Below, piece after piece: positions 49,301 to 58,390 of a DNA stretch of 64,000 bases. The translations under genes were made by a program, and so were the position numbers. The stretch spans positions 1 to 64,000 of the forward strand of contig CALFLK010000002.1 in assembly GCA_937880095.1 (NCBI GenBank), read 5' to 3'. The stretch comes from an uncultured Faecalibacterium sp. GTDB taxonomy: Bacteria; Bacillota; Clostridia; Oscillospirales; Ruminococcaceae. Position 1 is the stretch's first letter; each line of letters begins with the position of its first letter. Under the pieces are notes generated by a model. The model searched no databases, was not told where the DNA came from, and saw nothing but the letters and a program-made list of their open reading frames with translations.

Positions 49301-51473
49301 AGGTCTGCTGTGCGCTGCCGTCACTGGGGATCAGAGTCAGCTTAACAGTATCAGCATTGCTTGCGTATACAACAACGGGAACATTGCCGGTACCCTTGTT
49401 CACAACAACCTGGCTGTTCCATGCGGGCAGGATGTGCAGGGTTTCTTCCTCAGTGTTCCACTGGCTGCGGTACAGGTAGTAGGAATCCTTGGGGAAACCA
49501 GCGGTATCAATGATACCGAAGTAAGAGTTCTTGGGTGCAGGCCAGGGACCCTGCGTACCACCGGTGGTGCCGTTCCAGTGGGTGGGCTCACCGATGTAGT
49601 CGAAACCGGTCCATACATATTCACCGGCAACGAAGTCACGCTGGATAACGTCGCGCCATGCGTCGTTTGCAAATGCGCCCCAGTGTACCTTGGAGTTGTC
49701 GTAAGAGGTCAGCTGTTTGTCACTCGTACGTCCGCTGTCATGGGTGCGGTTGTAAATACCGCGGCTGTTGACAGAAGATGCAGTTTCGGAACCGTACAGG
49801 AGCCAGTCGGAGTGCTGACGATGCAGACGATCGTAGCTGTTACCGTCCGAGTAGTTGGTGCCGCTCACACCGCCAGCTGCGGTAATCTTGTTGGCAACAT
49901 TGATCTGCTCAAGGTCGCCGTTCTTGACAGAGTTACTGCCAACGGTCAGCGGATTGGAAGTGTCGATTTCCTGTGCCCATTTGATCAGATCAGGTACCTT
50001 GGCGGCATAGCCGGTATAAATATTGGTGCCTTCCTGAATCTCATTGCCCAGAGACCACATGATCACAGAAGGAGCGTTGCGGTCACGCAGCAGAGTCTGC
50101 TGCAGGGAGTACTGTGCCCAGGTCTTGTTTTCAGCTGCATGGCACAGCTGGCTGCCAGTGCCCATGGTCTCATTAAAGAAACGAGCAAAGTCGTTGCGGT
50201 TGGTATTCTTCGGGTACATCCAGCCGTCGAAGATTTCCTCAACCACCAGAATGCCCTTTTCATTGCAGACATCGATCAGGTTCTGAGATGCGGGGTTATG
50301 GGTGACACGAATGGAATTACAGCCCATATCCATCAGGATTTCAACCTGACGCTCCACAGCACGGCGATTGTTCACTGCGCCCAGAGCACCCTGGTCGTGG
50401 TGCATACAAACGCCCTTCAGCTTCATGTTCTGACCGTTCAGGCTGAAGCCGGTGTTGTGGTCGAACTTGAAGTAGCGGAAGCCGTAAGTAGTGTCATAGG
50501 AATCCAGAACCGTATCACCGGACTTGATTTCGGTGCGCACGGTGTACAGATTCGGGGTATCGGTGCTCCACAGGTTGGGTGCTTCGCTGGTTTTCAGCGT
50601 AGCATCCACCTTCTTGGTGCTGTTTGCGTCCACGCTGACAGCATCCACGGTAACAGAGCCCTTTGCCACATCCTTGCCCTTTTCATACAGGGTGTGGGTG
50701 ACAGATACGTTTGCTGCCTCAGCATTGTTGTTTACAATGGTGGTAGCAATTTTCATATCTACCTGTTTGCCAGCCTGTTTTTCCAGGTCCGGGGTAGTGA
50801 TCTGGGTACCGCCCAAATCCACATGAACCGGGTTCGTAATGGTCAGGTTCACATCACGATAGATACCGCTACCGGAATACCAGCGGCTGGAAGGTGTCTG
50901 GTGATTGACCTTGACAGCAATCAGGTTTTCTTCGCCGAACTTGACCTGTTCGGTGATGTCAACAGAGAAAGGAGAATAGCCGTACGGATGGGTTGCCACC
51001 TGTACGCCGTTGACCCAAATGGTGGAATCCATGTAAACACCGTCAAAGTCTACACGGACGCGCTTGCCCTGCTGGGACGGATCAATGGTAAAGCTCTTGC
51101 GGTACCAGCCAATGCCGCCGGGCAGGTAACCACTTTCTGCTTCCATCGATTGGGAGAACTCCTGCTCGATGCTGTAATCATGGGGCAGGTCGATCTGACG
51201 CCAGGATGCGTCGTTGTAATTGGTCTTTTCTGCGCCGGAAGCATCGCCCAGATAGAATTTCCAGTTGTCGACAAAGCTCTCGGTGCGCTGTTTGCTCTGA
51301 CCGTAGCGGCTCACATATACCACTTCGGGCTGGGAGTTCATCTGTGACGAGCTTTCGGCAAATGTGGAAACCAGAGGTCTGGCTGCATAAGCCTGGGGCA
51401 GAATTGCGGCTCCCTGCATCGCGAACACCAGTGCCGCGACAGCCGCAATCGTGCGTTTACATTTCTTCTTCAC
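46305..51473 (-). CDS. secreted multidomain GH2 beta-galactosidase
   Basis: A 1722-residue exported glycosidase. GTG 51473 begins a clear signal peptide (KKKCKRTIAAVAALVFAMQG), with AAGGAAGG 11 bases upstream. The GH2 sugar-binding, Ig-like and TIM-barrel domains span about residues 45-700; predicted acid/base E478 is in SLGNEIQEG and nucleophile E563 in YGSETASS. Then come DUF4982-like and Ig-like domains, Big_4-type repeats (YYVKAGTIPTIPTTVEARF), two F5/8 type C (CBM32-like) modules around WSMRYPEAGTTEIW and THWHTNWGTTE, and a Big_3-like domain. No LPxTG motif or C-terminal helix is visible, so it is probably released or held by its binding modules. Confidence 0.9.
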   Translation of the reverse strand: MKKKCKRTIAAVAALVFAMQGAAILPQAYAARPLVSTFAESSSQMNSQPEVVYVSRYGQSKQRTESFVDNWKFYLGDASGAEKTNYNDASWRQIDLPHDYSIEQEFSQSMEAESGYLPGGIGWYRKSFTIDPSQQGKRVRVDFDGVYMDSTIWVNGVQVATHPYGYSPFSVDITEQVKFGEENLIAVKVNHQTPSSRWYSGSGIYRDVNLTITNPVHVDLGGTQITTPDLEKQAGKQVDMKIATTIVNNNAEAANVSVTHTLYEKGKDVAKGSVTVDAVSVDANSTKKVDATLKTSEAPNLWSTDTPNLYTVRTEIKSGDTVLDSYDTTYGFRYFKFDHNTGFSLNGQNMKLKGVCMHHDQGALGAVNNRRAVERQVEILMDMGCNSIRVTHNPASQNLIDVCNEKGILVVEEIFDGWMYPKNTNRNDFARFFNETMGTGSQLCHAAENKTWAQYSLQQTLLRDRNAPSVIMWSLGNEIQEGTNIYTGYAAKVPDLIKWAQEIDTSNPLTVGSNSVKNGDLEQINVANKITAAGGVSGTNYSDGNSYDRLHRQHSDWLLYGSETASSVNSRGIYNRTHDSGRTSDKQLTSYDNSKVHWGAFANDAWRDVIQRDFVAGEYVWTGFDYIGEPTHWNGTTGGTQGPWPAPKNSYFGIIDTAGFPKDSYYLYRSQWNTEEETLHILPAWNSQVVVNKGTGNVPVVVYASNADTVKLTLIPSDGSAQQTFTKELVEKTSQGGAYKYRVAKDNENKLYVEFNVPYKDGTLKAESFKDGKLIKTTEIKTAGAPAKLHATVDTTNRTVRADGKDLIYVTVDVTDAEGNLVPYAENRVHIKVDGPGKLVGVDNGNSPDHDSYKGKSRKAFGGKMLAIVQTTKNAGDITITASADNLESQTVRVTTKPVESTEQKTVLDGFYMSKSYYVKAGTIPTIPTTVEARFSDGSKQNVDVTWDEITADQVAKAGSFPVKGTVRVNDVDYSLTVLVHVLENVGGMLNYSTTTQKGTKPTLPAQRPVVMSDGTILDVEFPVKWTIPEESAFNTEEEVVVVNGTADVLGTTYPVTANVRVQKEIITIGDSVSSAAHLKQDIPAEQQSDTLEAIKNGSTTIDANHGGNVNTSVWSNYKASNEFNDTTAEITFSYDTQQSIGEAVIHFASDSWSMRYPEAGTTEIWISEGGNEWTKVDATETIGTEKDRVTPYTYKFAPFTATMIKLKLTNTTAATGTSAKACTGITEVELKKAEGSFVTNHDAQLESLVINGHNVPAAQLNVSAGKKGTTAVNAAFAEVTAAGKGNAAVTVLPAYKDVIHIIVEAEDHSARSFFDIQLNKETSFPADDPSRDYPRESTTGIAGSQLSYVAGGNEGPVRLVVDGDPSTHWHTNWGTTEATDVNKRWVGLDMGAEKPIVGVRVLPRQSGNTNGATTEYRIDYSNDNKNWTPVPGATGTWSASDRNWKVVEFNEPVNAQYIRVVGVHTSAADGSDKHMSMSEMRALKPGEGDLTKCTIKVPESVKVSSVSKENPAMVNPVIKNGEITLSYGYDYTLKFTDNDKFGTATVTATGIGQYTGELTATFQIVKSDATAESIAVKTAPTKTSYTAGETFDPTGLVLTISYSDGTTTEVLYSKDDANFTFAPALDAKLTVDNKTVTVTYGEKTAEISITVTEATGPDSLDKEIELAKAVDLNQYENNLEKVVFVSALRNAESLPAGASEAARANAAAQLYQARQNLAPKA

Positions 51474-52075
51474 AAAAATCCATACCTTCCTTTCGAAGTC
51501 CCACCAAACGGTGGGTGCGATTTTGGCGGGGGTTGTTCTTTGGCTTAGACACAAATCCACGCAATAACTATACTTTAAAGCAAAATCAGTGGAACGTCAA
51601 GATTCTTGTTGTCTATTTTTATATTTTTAGAAAACAAAGCAAGAAATCTTTTGTATCTAATGCGAATAAGTCAAATGTTGTGAGAAATTGGCATATTCTT
51701 TTATAAAAAAGAAGTCAGAGCAAAAAATGCGGGAACGAGTGCTGTCGTTCGGTGCGAAATCGGTGCGAAAAGTGATGTATATATAATTTAATGTAAGGCA
51801 GTGCATCAGAGCGCGGGATAAAAGTGCTGTCGAAAGTGTCAGGAAAAACATGGAAATAAAAATGCACAAAAATGCGATAATTTTTTTGGTGCAAAATAAA
51901 ATTGCAATGCAATCCCGCAAATGCTATCCTTGATATACGCGTAACTGCGGGCGGCTGTGAGGAATGCGGATTTTATGGGCTGCCTGCAGGGAGGAAAGCC
52001 CCGTTCCGGGGCGAAAAAAGATGTTTTGCCTGCATGATGCGGTGCAAAACAAAATGAAAGGGGTATTGTATCGTA
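51474..52075. other. divergent intergenic region between glycosidase genes
   Basis: About 600 AT-rich bases without a convincing gene. It must carry the promoters of both divergent genes. The sialidase promoter is described separately. On the minus side a TTGACG and a TATAGT are 22 bases apart, too far for a normal promoter, so the beta-galactosidase promoter is unclear. Confidence 0.6.
51902..51930 (+). promoter_or_regulatory. probable sialidase promoter
   Basis: TTGCAA, 17 bases, TATCCT. Leader of about 140 bases before the ATG at 52076. Repeated TTGCAATGCAAT-like sequence overlaps the -35 region. Confidence 0.5.
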
Positions 52076-55000
52076 ATGAGACGAGCCGTAAGTTTGTTGC
52101 TGGCGGTATGTATGGTGGCGACCATGGCAGCCCCGGCATTTGCTGCAGCGCAGGAGCCGATTGCAGCAGAGCCGATTGTCCAGCAGACAGAGGAGCAGCC
52201 GCAGGAGGAAGAACTCCCGGTTGAACTGCCGGCAGAGCAGCCGGAGGCAGAGCTTCCCGCAGAAGAGCCTGTGGAGGAGCCTGCTGAAGCACCCGCAGAA
52301 GCACCCGCAGAAGAACCTGTGGAAGAAGCTGTAGAAGAAGTTGCAGCAGAACCCGCAGCAGAGCTGCCTGCAGAAGTTCCCGCTGAGGAACCGCAGGCAG
52401 AAGCAAAGACCGTTAACTACGAATATGAGCTGCTGAAAAACGGCATTTCCGGTGCGACTGCCGATTCGGAAAAGAATCCGCCCAGCGGAAATGACGGTCC
52501 TGCAACATATGCCTTTGACGGCAATCTGAGCAGTATGTGGCACACCAACTATGGTGGTCAGACCACTCCGTTCCCGCATCATATTCAGTGGTCTGTGGGC
52601 GAAGCAAAGCGCATTGGCAAAATCGTGTATTACCGCCGCCAGGATGGCAACGTCAACGGCAGATGGAAAAATGTTTCTGTCTACGGTAAAAATGGCGAAA
52701 ATACCGATTGGTCCCCGCTGAAAGAGAACGTGGAGATTCCCAGAGATGATGCAAGCTTCACGATTTCCTTCACCCCCACCGAAGTTACCCATTTGAAGGT
52801 TGTCATCAGTCAGACCCATGATAATAATCAGTTTGCTACCGCTGCCGAAATCAAGACCTATCAGGCAGTAGAGGAACAGGCAAACGGTGTCAGCAAGCAG
52901 GCTCTGCGCAATCAGTATGCAGCAGCCAGCGAGATGGATACCACCAACTATCTGGCTGCAAGTGTACAGAAGCTGAACGAAGCACTGAACGCAGCCAAGG
53001 CTGTGATTGACCGCACTGACGCAACAGCTGAGGACGTCAAGAATGCAGAAAAGCAGCTGCAGACCGCAGTTGACGGCCTGCAGATTGACAAAAACCATCT
53101 GGCAGCCGGCGCACCCGCAAGCCAGACCACGCAGGGTCAGCCCTTTGCAGTCAATACCGCAGGCAGTAAAAACTTCCGTATTCCGTCCATCATCACGCTG
53201 AAGCACGGCGAACACGCTGGCAGACTGGTTGCTGCTATTGATGCACGCTGGAACCATACTATGGATGCCTGCGCACTGGACACCATTTTGAGCGTGTCGG
53301 ATGATAACGGCGAAACCTGGAAGTACAGCTTCCCCAATTTCTTCAATGACAGCATCAATGCATATACTGCCGAAGCAACCGCACTGATCGACCCGGTCAT
53401 GGTCGAAGCGGAAAACGGCGATATTTACATGATGGTTGACCTGTTCCCCGGTGGTGTGGCAATCAACACCGCACCCCGCCGCCCGGATAACGCAAGCGGC
53501 TATCGTGAAATCGAAGGCAAACAGCGCATGGTTTTGTACACAGGCGTGGGCGACACGCAGACGGATGATAACTATGCGTATTATGTCGGTGAGTTTGGCG
53601 AGCCGGTAGAAGGCAAGCGTTTTGCAGCTGTTCTGGATAAGAATGATAAGAGCGTTGCTTACTATGTGGACGACCACTACTACCTGTATACCGCTGACAA
53701 GCAGCCCATGTACTGCCGTCAGCTGGGCAGCGACAAGTTTGTGCATCAGAACGTATTTTTCGTAAATGCAAAGCTCCATGTGCGAGAGGCAACGTATCTG
53801 TGGGTCATCAAATCCACCGATGGCGGCGACAGCTGGAGCGCACCCATGATTATGAACCCGCAGGTTCGTAAGACGGTAAACGCAGACCAGTTCTACGGTG
53901 TTGGTCCCGGCGCAGGCTTGAGTTTTGTGGATGCAAACGGCACCAATGTGGTTTTGCTGCAGGCTTACACCTACGGCACCCAGAAGACCAGCTTTATCTA
54001 TTCCGCAGATAACGGTACTACCTGGCACCGCGCTCCGGACGCAACCACCGGTGGTCACTGGTCCAGCGAAAGCGCACTGGTTCAGGTGGATGCTACCACA
54101 GCACGTCAGTTCTACCGTGATGGCTCGAATGCCCTGAACTACACCGATTACACTTGGGACGCAGCAAAGAAGGAGTTTACCCGTGCAGGTGACCCGGTAG
54201 CAGTTCCCGGTGCAAGCAAGACCAGCAATAACCAGCTGTCCGCAATCCGTTATTCTCAGCTGGTCAACGGTAAGCCTGCCTTTATGGTATCTACCGCAAA
54301 CGGCGGCGGTACAAGCCGCAGCCGTGGTCATATTTATACGCTGAGTCTGGAAGCAGACAAGAGCATGAAGGTCATCAATACCTATGAGGTACCGAACACA
54401 GCAAGCAAGTACGGCTACTCCAGCCTGACCGAAATGGCAGACGGACGCATTGCGCTGCTGTACGAAGGCACTGTGCGCGATTCTGGAAGTGGCAGCAGCG
54501 GCGAAGATATTTACTTCGAAGTGCTGGCAAAGGACAAATTCCTGCCCGAAGGCGCAGAGCTGGGCGGCAACCGTACCATCGAAGTGCCGCTGTATGGCAC
54601 TGTAGAAGATGCTACACTGCCGATGCCGACCGCAGAGCAGATTGCAGCAATGAATGCAGTGGGCATTGTAAAGGCAGAAGTACAGGACGGCAAGATGGTT
54701 TACACCGGTCTGAAAACTGGTAGACTGACTGTTCAGCTGGACAAAAACACAGCCCTGACCCTGCATGTTGTCAAGCGTTATAACGAGGAGAATGTGACCT
54801 TGAATAAGCAGCAGAGCGAAACCTTTGCTGCAAACGGCACCATCTCTTACCAGAGCAATCCTGCAGTCGTACAGGCTGTCGTAACCGAACAGACCAAGAA
54901 CAGCGTGTACGGTTATACCGGCACCAATGCCAGCTACAACGGCAAGCAGGAGCTGCTGTCCAGCGCACTGCACACCTTCAAGAAGTCTGGCAACAAGTAC

Positions 55001-56035
55001 GAGATTTCCGCACCGGCAGCCAATGGCGAAAAGGTGTGGCTGAACCCGGACGGCAACCCCGGTTTCCCCACATCGAACAGCGCTATTGCAATCACGCTGG
55101 AAGAAAAGGCAAACAATGAGTTCGCAATCAAGGGCGCTACCCGTTATTTGTACTTCCATCGTGGAAACGATAATCGTTTCGACCGCAACAGCGGCGATGC
55201 ACCCCAGTGCAGCTTCCTGCTGTACCGCCCCGCAAAGGACGGCGATACCGCAAGCACCGAAATCCCCGGCTATGTTCGTGTGAACAAGCTGACGGATATT
55301 CAGGATGGCGGTCAGTATCTGGTCGCTGCCAAGGCAGACAACGGCACCTATTTTGTGCTGCGTCCCTCTTTGGATGGCAATAAGTACGCACATGCCCTGA
55401 AGGTTGACCCGGTTGCAAAGCCGGAAGTTGTGGGCTACACCCTGACCCTGACCGGTCTGACAGCTGGTAAGGCTGTGGTCGTGGCTGGCGATACCGCTTA
55501 TCTGGTAACCGTCCCGGCAGAGAGCTACACCGTCACCTACACCGATGGCGTGAAGGATGCAGAAATCTTTGCAGACCAGACCTATCAGGTCGAGGAAGGC
55601 AAGGCAACGCCTGCATTCAACGGCACCCCGGCTCGTGAGGGCTATGTGTTCGCAGGCTGGACCCCTGCAGTTGCAGAAACCGTAACGGCAGATGCAACCT
55701 ACACCGCAACTTGGACCCCGGAAGAAGTCAAGCCTGAGCCCACTCCCGAACCCACGCCCGAACCTACTCCGGACGAAAAGCCGGAACCCACCCCCAAGCC
55801 GACCCCGGAAGTAAAGCCCGAACCGACCCCGACTGCAAAGCCGGAGACGGACAATTCTACTCCTGCGCCGACCCAGAAGCCCAGCTATGGCGCACCGACC
55901 GGTGATACCACCAACACGACCCTGTGGATCGTGCTGCTGATTGTCAGCGGCGGACTGGCTGGCGGTATTTACTGCCTCAGCAAAAAGAACAAAACGCATC
56001 AAGGTCCCAAGGATCAGAACGCGGAAAACAAATAA
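52076..56035 (+). CDS. exported multidomain sialidase (GH33)
   Basis: A 1319-residue exo-alpha-sialidase that would release terminal sialic acid from host glycans. Order: signal peptide (1-24), a Glu/Pro/Ala-rich stretch (25-115), an F5/8 type C module (about 120-265), a FIVAR-like helical segment (about 270-345), then the GH33 propeller. Catalytic-domain marks are R368 in FRIP and Asp boxes at S406 (SDDNGETW), S580 (STDGGDSW) and S643 (SADNGTTW); Y781 in KYGYSSLTE is a candidate nucleophile. Beta domains, an InlB-type repeat (EGYVFAGWTP) and a Pro-Thr-Glu repeat follow. The C-terminus is one membrane helix plus KKNK after PTGD; no true LPxTG. Confidence 0.93.
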   Translation: MRRAVSLLLAVCMVATMAAPAFAAAQEPIAAEPIVQQTEEQPQEEELPVELPAEQPEAELPAEEPVEEPAEAPAEAPAEEPVEEAVEEVAAEPAAELPAEVPAEEPQAEAKTVNYEYELLKNGISGATADSEKNPPSGNDGPATYAFDGNLSSMWHTNYGGQTTPFPHHIQWSVGEAKRIGKIVYYRRQDGNVNGRWKNVSVYGKNGENTDWSPLKENVEIPRDDASFTISFTPTEVTHLKVVISQTHDNNQFATAAEIKTYQAVEEQANGVSKQALRNQYAAASEMDTTNYLAASVQKLNEALNAAKAVIDRTDATAEDVKNAEKQLQTAVDGLQIDKNHLAAGAPASQTTQGQPFAVNTAGSKNFRIPSIITLKHGEHAGRLVAAIDARWNHTMDACALDTILSVSDDNGETWKYSFPNFFNDSINAYTAEATALIDPVMVEAENGDIYMMVDLFPGGVAINTAPRRPDNASGYREIEGKQRMVLYTGVGDTQTDDNYAYYVGEFGEPVEGKRFAAVLDKNDKSVAYYVDDHYYLYTADKQPMYCRQLGSDKFVHQNVFFVNAKLHVREATYLWVIKSTDGGDSWSAPMIMNPQVRKTVNADQFYGVGPGAGLSFVDANGTNVVLLQAYTYGTQKTSFIYSADNGTTWHRAPDATTGGHWSSESALVQVDATTARQFYRDGSNALNYTDYTWDAAKKEFTRAGDPVAVPGASKTSNNQLSAIRYSQLVNGKPAFMVSTANGGGTSRSRGHIYTLSLEADKSMKVINTYEVPNTASKYGYSSLTEMADGRIALLYEGTVRDSGSGSSGEDIYFEVLAKDKFLPEGAELGGNRTIEVPLYGTVEDATLPMPTAEQIAAMNAVGIVKAEVQDGKMVYTGLKTGRLTVQLDKNTALTLHVVKRYNEENVTLNKQQSETFAANGTISYQSNPAVVQAVVTEQTKNSVYGYTGTNASYNGKQELLSSALHTFKKSGNKYEISAPAANGEKVWLNPDGNPGFPTSNSAIAITLEEKANNEFAIKGATRYLYFHRGNDNRFDRNSGDAPQCSFLLYRPAKDGDTASTEIPGYVRVNKLTDIQDGGQYLVAAKADNGTYFVLRPSLDGNKYAHALKVDPVAKPEVVGYTLTLTGLTAGKAVVVAGDTAYLVTVPAESYTVTYTDGVKDAEIFADQTYQVEEGKATPAFNGTPAREGYVFAGWTPAVAETVTADATYTATWTPEEVKPEPTPEPTPEPTPDEKPEPTPKPTPEVKPEPTPTAKPETDNSTPAPTQKPSYGAPTGDTTNTTLWIVLLIVSGGLAGGIYCLSKKNKTHQGPKDQNAENK

Positions 56036-56080
56036 GCAGTGATCGGCTTTGACCGAAAGAATCGGTCATAATGGCATAAG

Positions 56081-56140
56081 AAAAGCCCCTGCACCAATGC
56101 TCACGTCCATGCGGATGAAGAGCAGGTGCAGGGGCTTTTT
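56081..56140. terminator. bidirectional terminator after the sialidase gene
   Basis: AAAAGCCCCTGCACC pairs with GGTGCAGGGGCTTTT over 15 bp with a 29-base apical region. It serves the sialidase and the converging lipoprotein gene. Confidence 0.88.
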
Positions 56141-56151
56141 ATGTGCTTTGT

Positions 56152-56685
56152 TTAGTGAATCTGAGCGATCCAGTCGCGCAATGCAGCGGAATCGTCATTG
56201 GGCAAACCGTTTTGCAGATGGACAGAATAGGCATAGTCGCCGTCCTGCCAGGTTGCCAAAAAGGTTTTTTTCTCGTCGCTGTGAATGGAAACCGAAATGC
56301 CGTTGATCTCCTCATCGGAAACAATGGGGTAATCGTTCATTATACCGCTGTTATTCGCTTCGGTTGCAGAACTCTTGCGGATGCGCAGCTGGTTTTCGGC
56401 ACCGCTACCAACCACTTCCAGCATATCCGTACCCATAGAGCGATACACCGTCTGTTCCACCCATTCCGGCATCGGGTCGGGCAGGGTCAGCGTAAAGCCA
56501 GCGCTCTGCGCGGCATCTTCCAGCGTTTCGTGGTCGGTGAAGGGGGTGGCAAGCTGTACATTTCCGCCCATCACACCGCTGTCAGGCTGTTCCGCGTTTG
56601 AGCCGGTTGTGCTGTTTGTGGCACCGCAGGCAACCAGAGAAAGCCCCAGTGCAGCCGTTACCGTAAAAAGCATCCATCGTTTCAT
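56152..56685 (-). CDS. small lipoprotein
   Basis: A 177-residue protein with a signal peptide ending in lipobox LVAC (C20). A Ser/Thr/Asn-rich linker follows and then a compact domain (FTLTLPDPMPEWVEQTVYRS; LATWQDGDYAYSVHLQNGL) similar to the DUF4367-type fold of anti-sigma or sporulation-linked lipoproteins. Function not established. Preceded by an AAGGAGG-type site. Confidence 0.75.
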   Translation of the reverse strand: MKRWMLFTVTAALGLSLVACGATNSTTGSNAEQPDSGVMGGNVQLATPFTDHETLEDAAQSAGFTLTLPDPMPEWVEQTVYRSMGTDMLEVVGSGAENQLRIRKSSATEANNSGIMNDYPIVSDEEINGISVSIHSDEKKTFLATWQDGDYAYSVHLQNGLPNDDSAALRDWIAQIH

Positions 56686-56753
56686 AAAATGACCTCCTTT
56701 AGAATTCTTTCTATCAAGAATATGAGTCAGTCAATCCAAAAATTGCAGCAATG

Positions 56754-58160
56754 TTACAGTAAATGCCGAATCGGCATCTCAACCAGACAGAGAATGTGGT
56801 AAATCAGCTTTTTCCAGAAACCAAACGGGGGCGGGGTAAAGTCTGCACCATCGGTGGTTGTGCCGTCCGGCATTACATGGCGGCTCTGCGCCATGTTTTG
56901 TTCCATGCGACTGCGCAGATGTGCATTCAGTGCGGGGCTGTCCACGCACAGCATCAGCTCAGTATCAATGTAGGCACTGCGCATATCGAGATTGAACGAG
57001 CCAACCAGACTGATGTGGTCATCCACCAGAATGGTCTTGGCGTGAAGCGAATCTCCGCCTGCAAATTCATACACCTGTGTACCGGTAGCCAGAACATGAT
57101 CCTTATTTTGCAGATAATCGGCGCATCCCCAAGGGTTTGCACCGTTCTCGATGGCGTTAGTCAGGATTTTCAGCGTGCGCCCCTGCGCCAGCTGGGTCAG
57201 ATCCTGATACATCTTTTTGTTGCAGATGATGTAAGGGGTCTGGATGGTAATATCGTTTCCGCTTGCCAGAATCGGCTGCAAATCGTTCCACAAAAGCGGC
57301 TCCTTGCGGGTCGCCTCGTGGGAGTTGTGCAAGAGCTGAATATGGTGTGCGGGCTGGGTTTCGGTCAGGAAATCCGTGGGCGTGAATGCCTCCGGGTACC
57401 GCTGATGCAACTCTTTGTAATGAGCGTCCAATGCCTGTGCGCCTTCGGCTGTGCGGCGGTTGTGCTTTTTTGCTACGGTATGGTTGGTGGGTTCCTCCCA
57501 AACATGGGTGAAATATTGCCGTACCTGGTCCAGTGAGGTGTTCTGCTCCGGGAAAGCCGTGTAGACCAGCAGGTCCCGGTCGATGTTTTGTTCATCGGTA
57601 TAGCAGCCCAAAAAGCGATTCACCGAATTGCGCCCACCCAAAATGTACACGCTGTCATCTGCCAGCAAGTATTTGTCATGCAGGCGATAGTTGAGCCGCC
57701 AAGGCAGCAGGGGATTCATGGGATTGTAAAAGCGAATCTCCACATTGTCTGTGGATGCCAAAGCCCGAAAGCTGTCGCAGCCCATCAGGCTGATCATGCA
57801 GGGACCGCCGTCGATAATCAGCTGTACCTGTACATCCCGGTCAGCCGCAGCCTTCAAGGCTGCCATCAAATCCAGACTGCTTTCGTCCACGCCCAGCTCA
57901 AAGGTGGACATGGCGATGCGCTCGCGGGCGGATTCAATGACCCGCAGCCGCCACAAAAGGGCGTCGGTGTTGTCATCAATGCAAAGCAGCTGTTCGGTGT
58001 CGGGCTGGCTTTTGACCAGTACCGCATCTTCCGGCTGGCTGACCCTGCCCAAAAGCGGGTGCAGCACGCCAATGAGAATATCGACCACCAGCAATGCGCA
58101 AAGTGCGAATCCGGTCGTCCGTAAAACGGGGTGTTTTTGTTTTGTTTTTTCCTTCAGCAT
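56754..58160 (-). CDS. phospholipase D family protein (cardiolipin synthase-like)
   Basis: A 468-residue protein with one N-terminal membrane segment (TTGFALCALLVVDILIGVL) and two HKD motifs: H161 in HDKYLLADD and H373 in HAKTILVDD, each followed by Gly-x-x-Asn (GGRN; GSFN). Two HKD motifs form one phosphatidyltransferase or hydrolase site. The architecture resembles cardiolipin synthases and related PLD proteins, but those have two membrane helices at the start. Lipid synthesis or turnover at the outer face of the membrane is the probable role. Confidence 0.85.
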   Translation of the reverse strand: MLKEKTKQKHPVLRTTGFALCALLVVDILIGVLHPLLGRVSQPEDAVLVKSQPDTEQLLCIDDNTDALLWRLRVIESARERIAMSTFELGVDESSLDLMAALKAAADRDVQVQLIIDGGPCMISLMGCDSFRALASTDNVEIRFYNPMNPLLPWRLNYRLHDKYLLADDSVYILGGRNSVNRFLGCYTDEQNIDRDLLVYTAFPEQNTSLDQVRQYFTHVWEEPTNHTVAKKHNRRTAEGAQALDAHYKELHQRYPEAFTPTDFLTETQPAHHIQLLHNSHEATRKEPLLWNDLQPILASGNDITIQTPYIICNKKMYQDLTQLAQGRTLKILTNAIENGANPWGCADYLQNKDHVLATGTQVYEFAGGDSLHAKTILVDDHISLVGSFNLDMRSAYIDTELMLCVDSPALNAHLRSRMEQNMAQSRHVMPDGTTTDGADFTPPPFGFWKKLIYHILCLVEMPIRHLL

Positions 58161-58324
58161 GGGAGCCTCCTTGTTCTATCATCACAAACTGTTTCCCCTA
58201 GTATAGCAGGAATGCCCACAGAGAAAAACCCCGGTTTCGCGGTATTTTCACGCAAAACTGCATAAAATTCGGCGGAAAAGTGCAGTTTGCAACCACGGGT
58301 TGCGCAGTTGCAAGTGTGAACTGG

Positions 58325-58353
58325 TTGTACCGCAACCGGTTTTTCGCTACAAT
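58325..58353 (+). promoter_or_regulatory. promoter of the XRE regulator gene
   Basis: TTGTAC, 17 bases, TACAAT. Repeated GCAACC/GGTTGC half-sites occur just upstream (58289-58303) and over the -35 box (58323-58336), as expected for regulator binding. Confidence 0.65.
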
Positions 58354-58390
58354 GTAGGCAAACGAAAAGCACAAGAAAGGGGAAGTTCAA

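Noticed and set aside
47547..51347. A 1266-codon open frame on the plus strand
   Set aside because: Complement of the beta-galactosidase gene, without protein-family features.
55735..55860. CRISPR-like or tandem DNA repeat
   Set aside because: The repetition encodes the Pro-Thr-Glu linker of the sialidase. No CRISPR array with regular spacers was seen anywhere in the window.
51839..56002. A 1387-codon open frame on the minus strand
   Set aside because: Complement of the sialidase gene, whose FRIP motif and Asp boxes fix the coding strand.
55700..56035. LPxTG sorting signal on the sialidase
   Set aside because: The sequence before the final helix is GAPTGD; the Leu-Pro needed for sortase A is absent, so only a membrane anchor or a non-standard sortase signal can be claimed.
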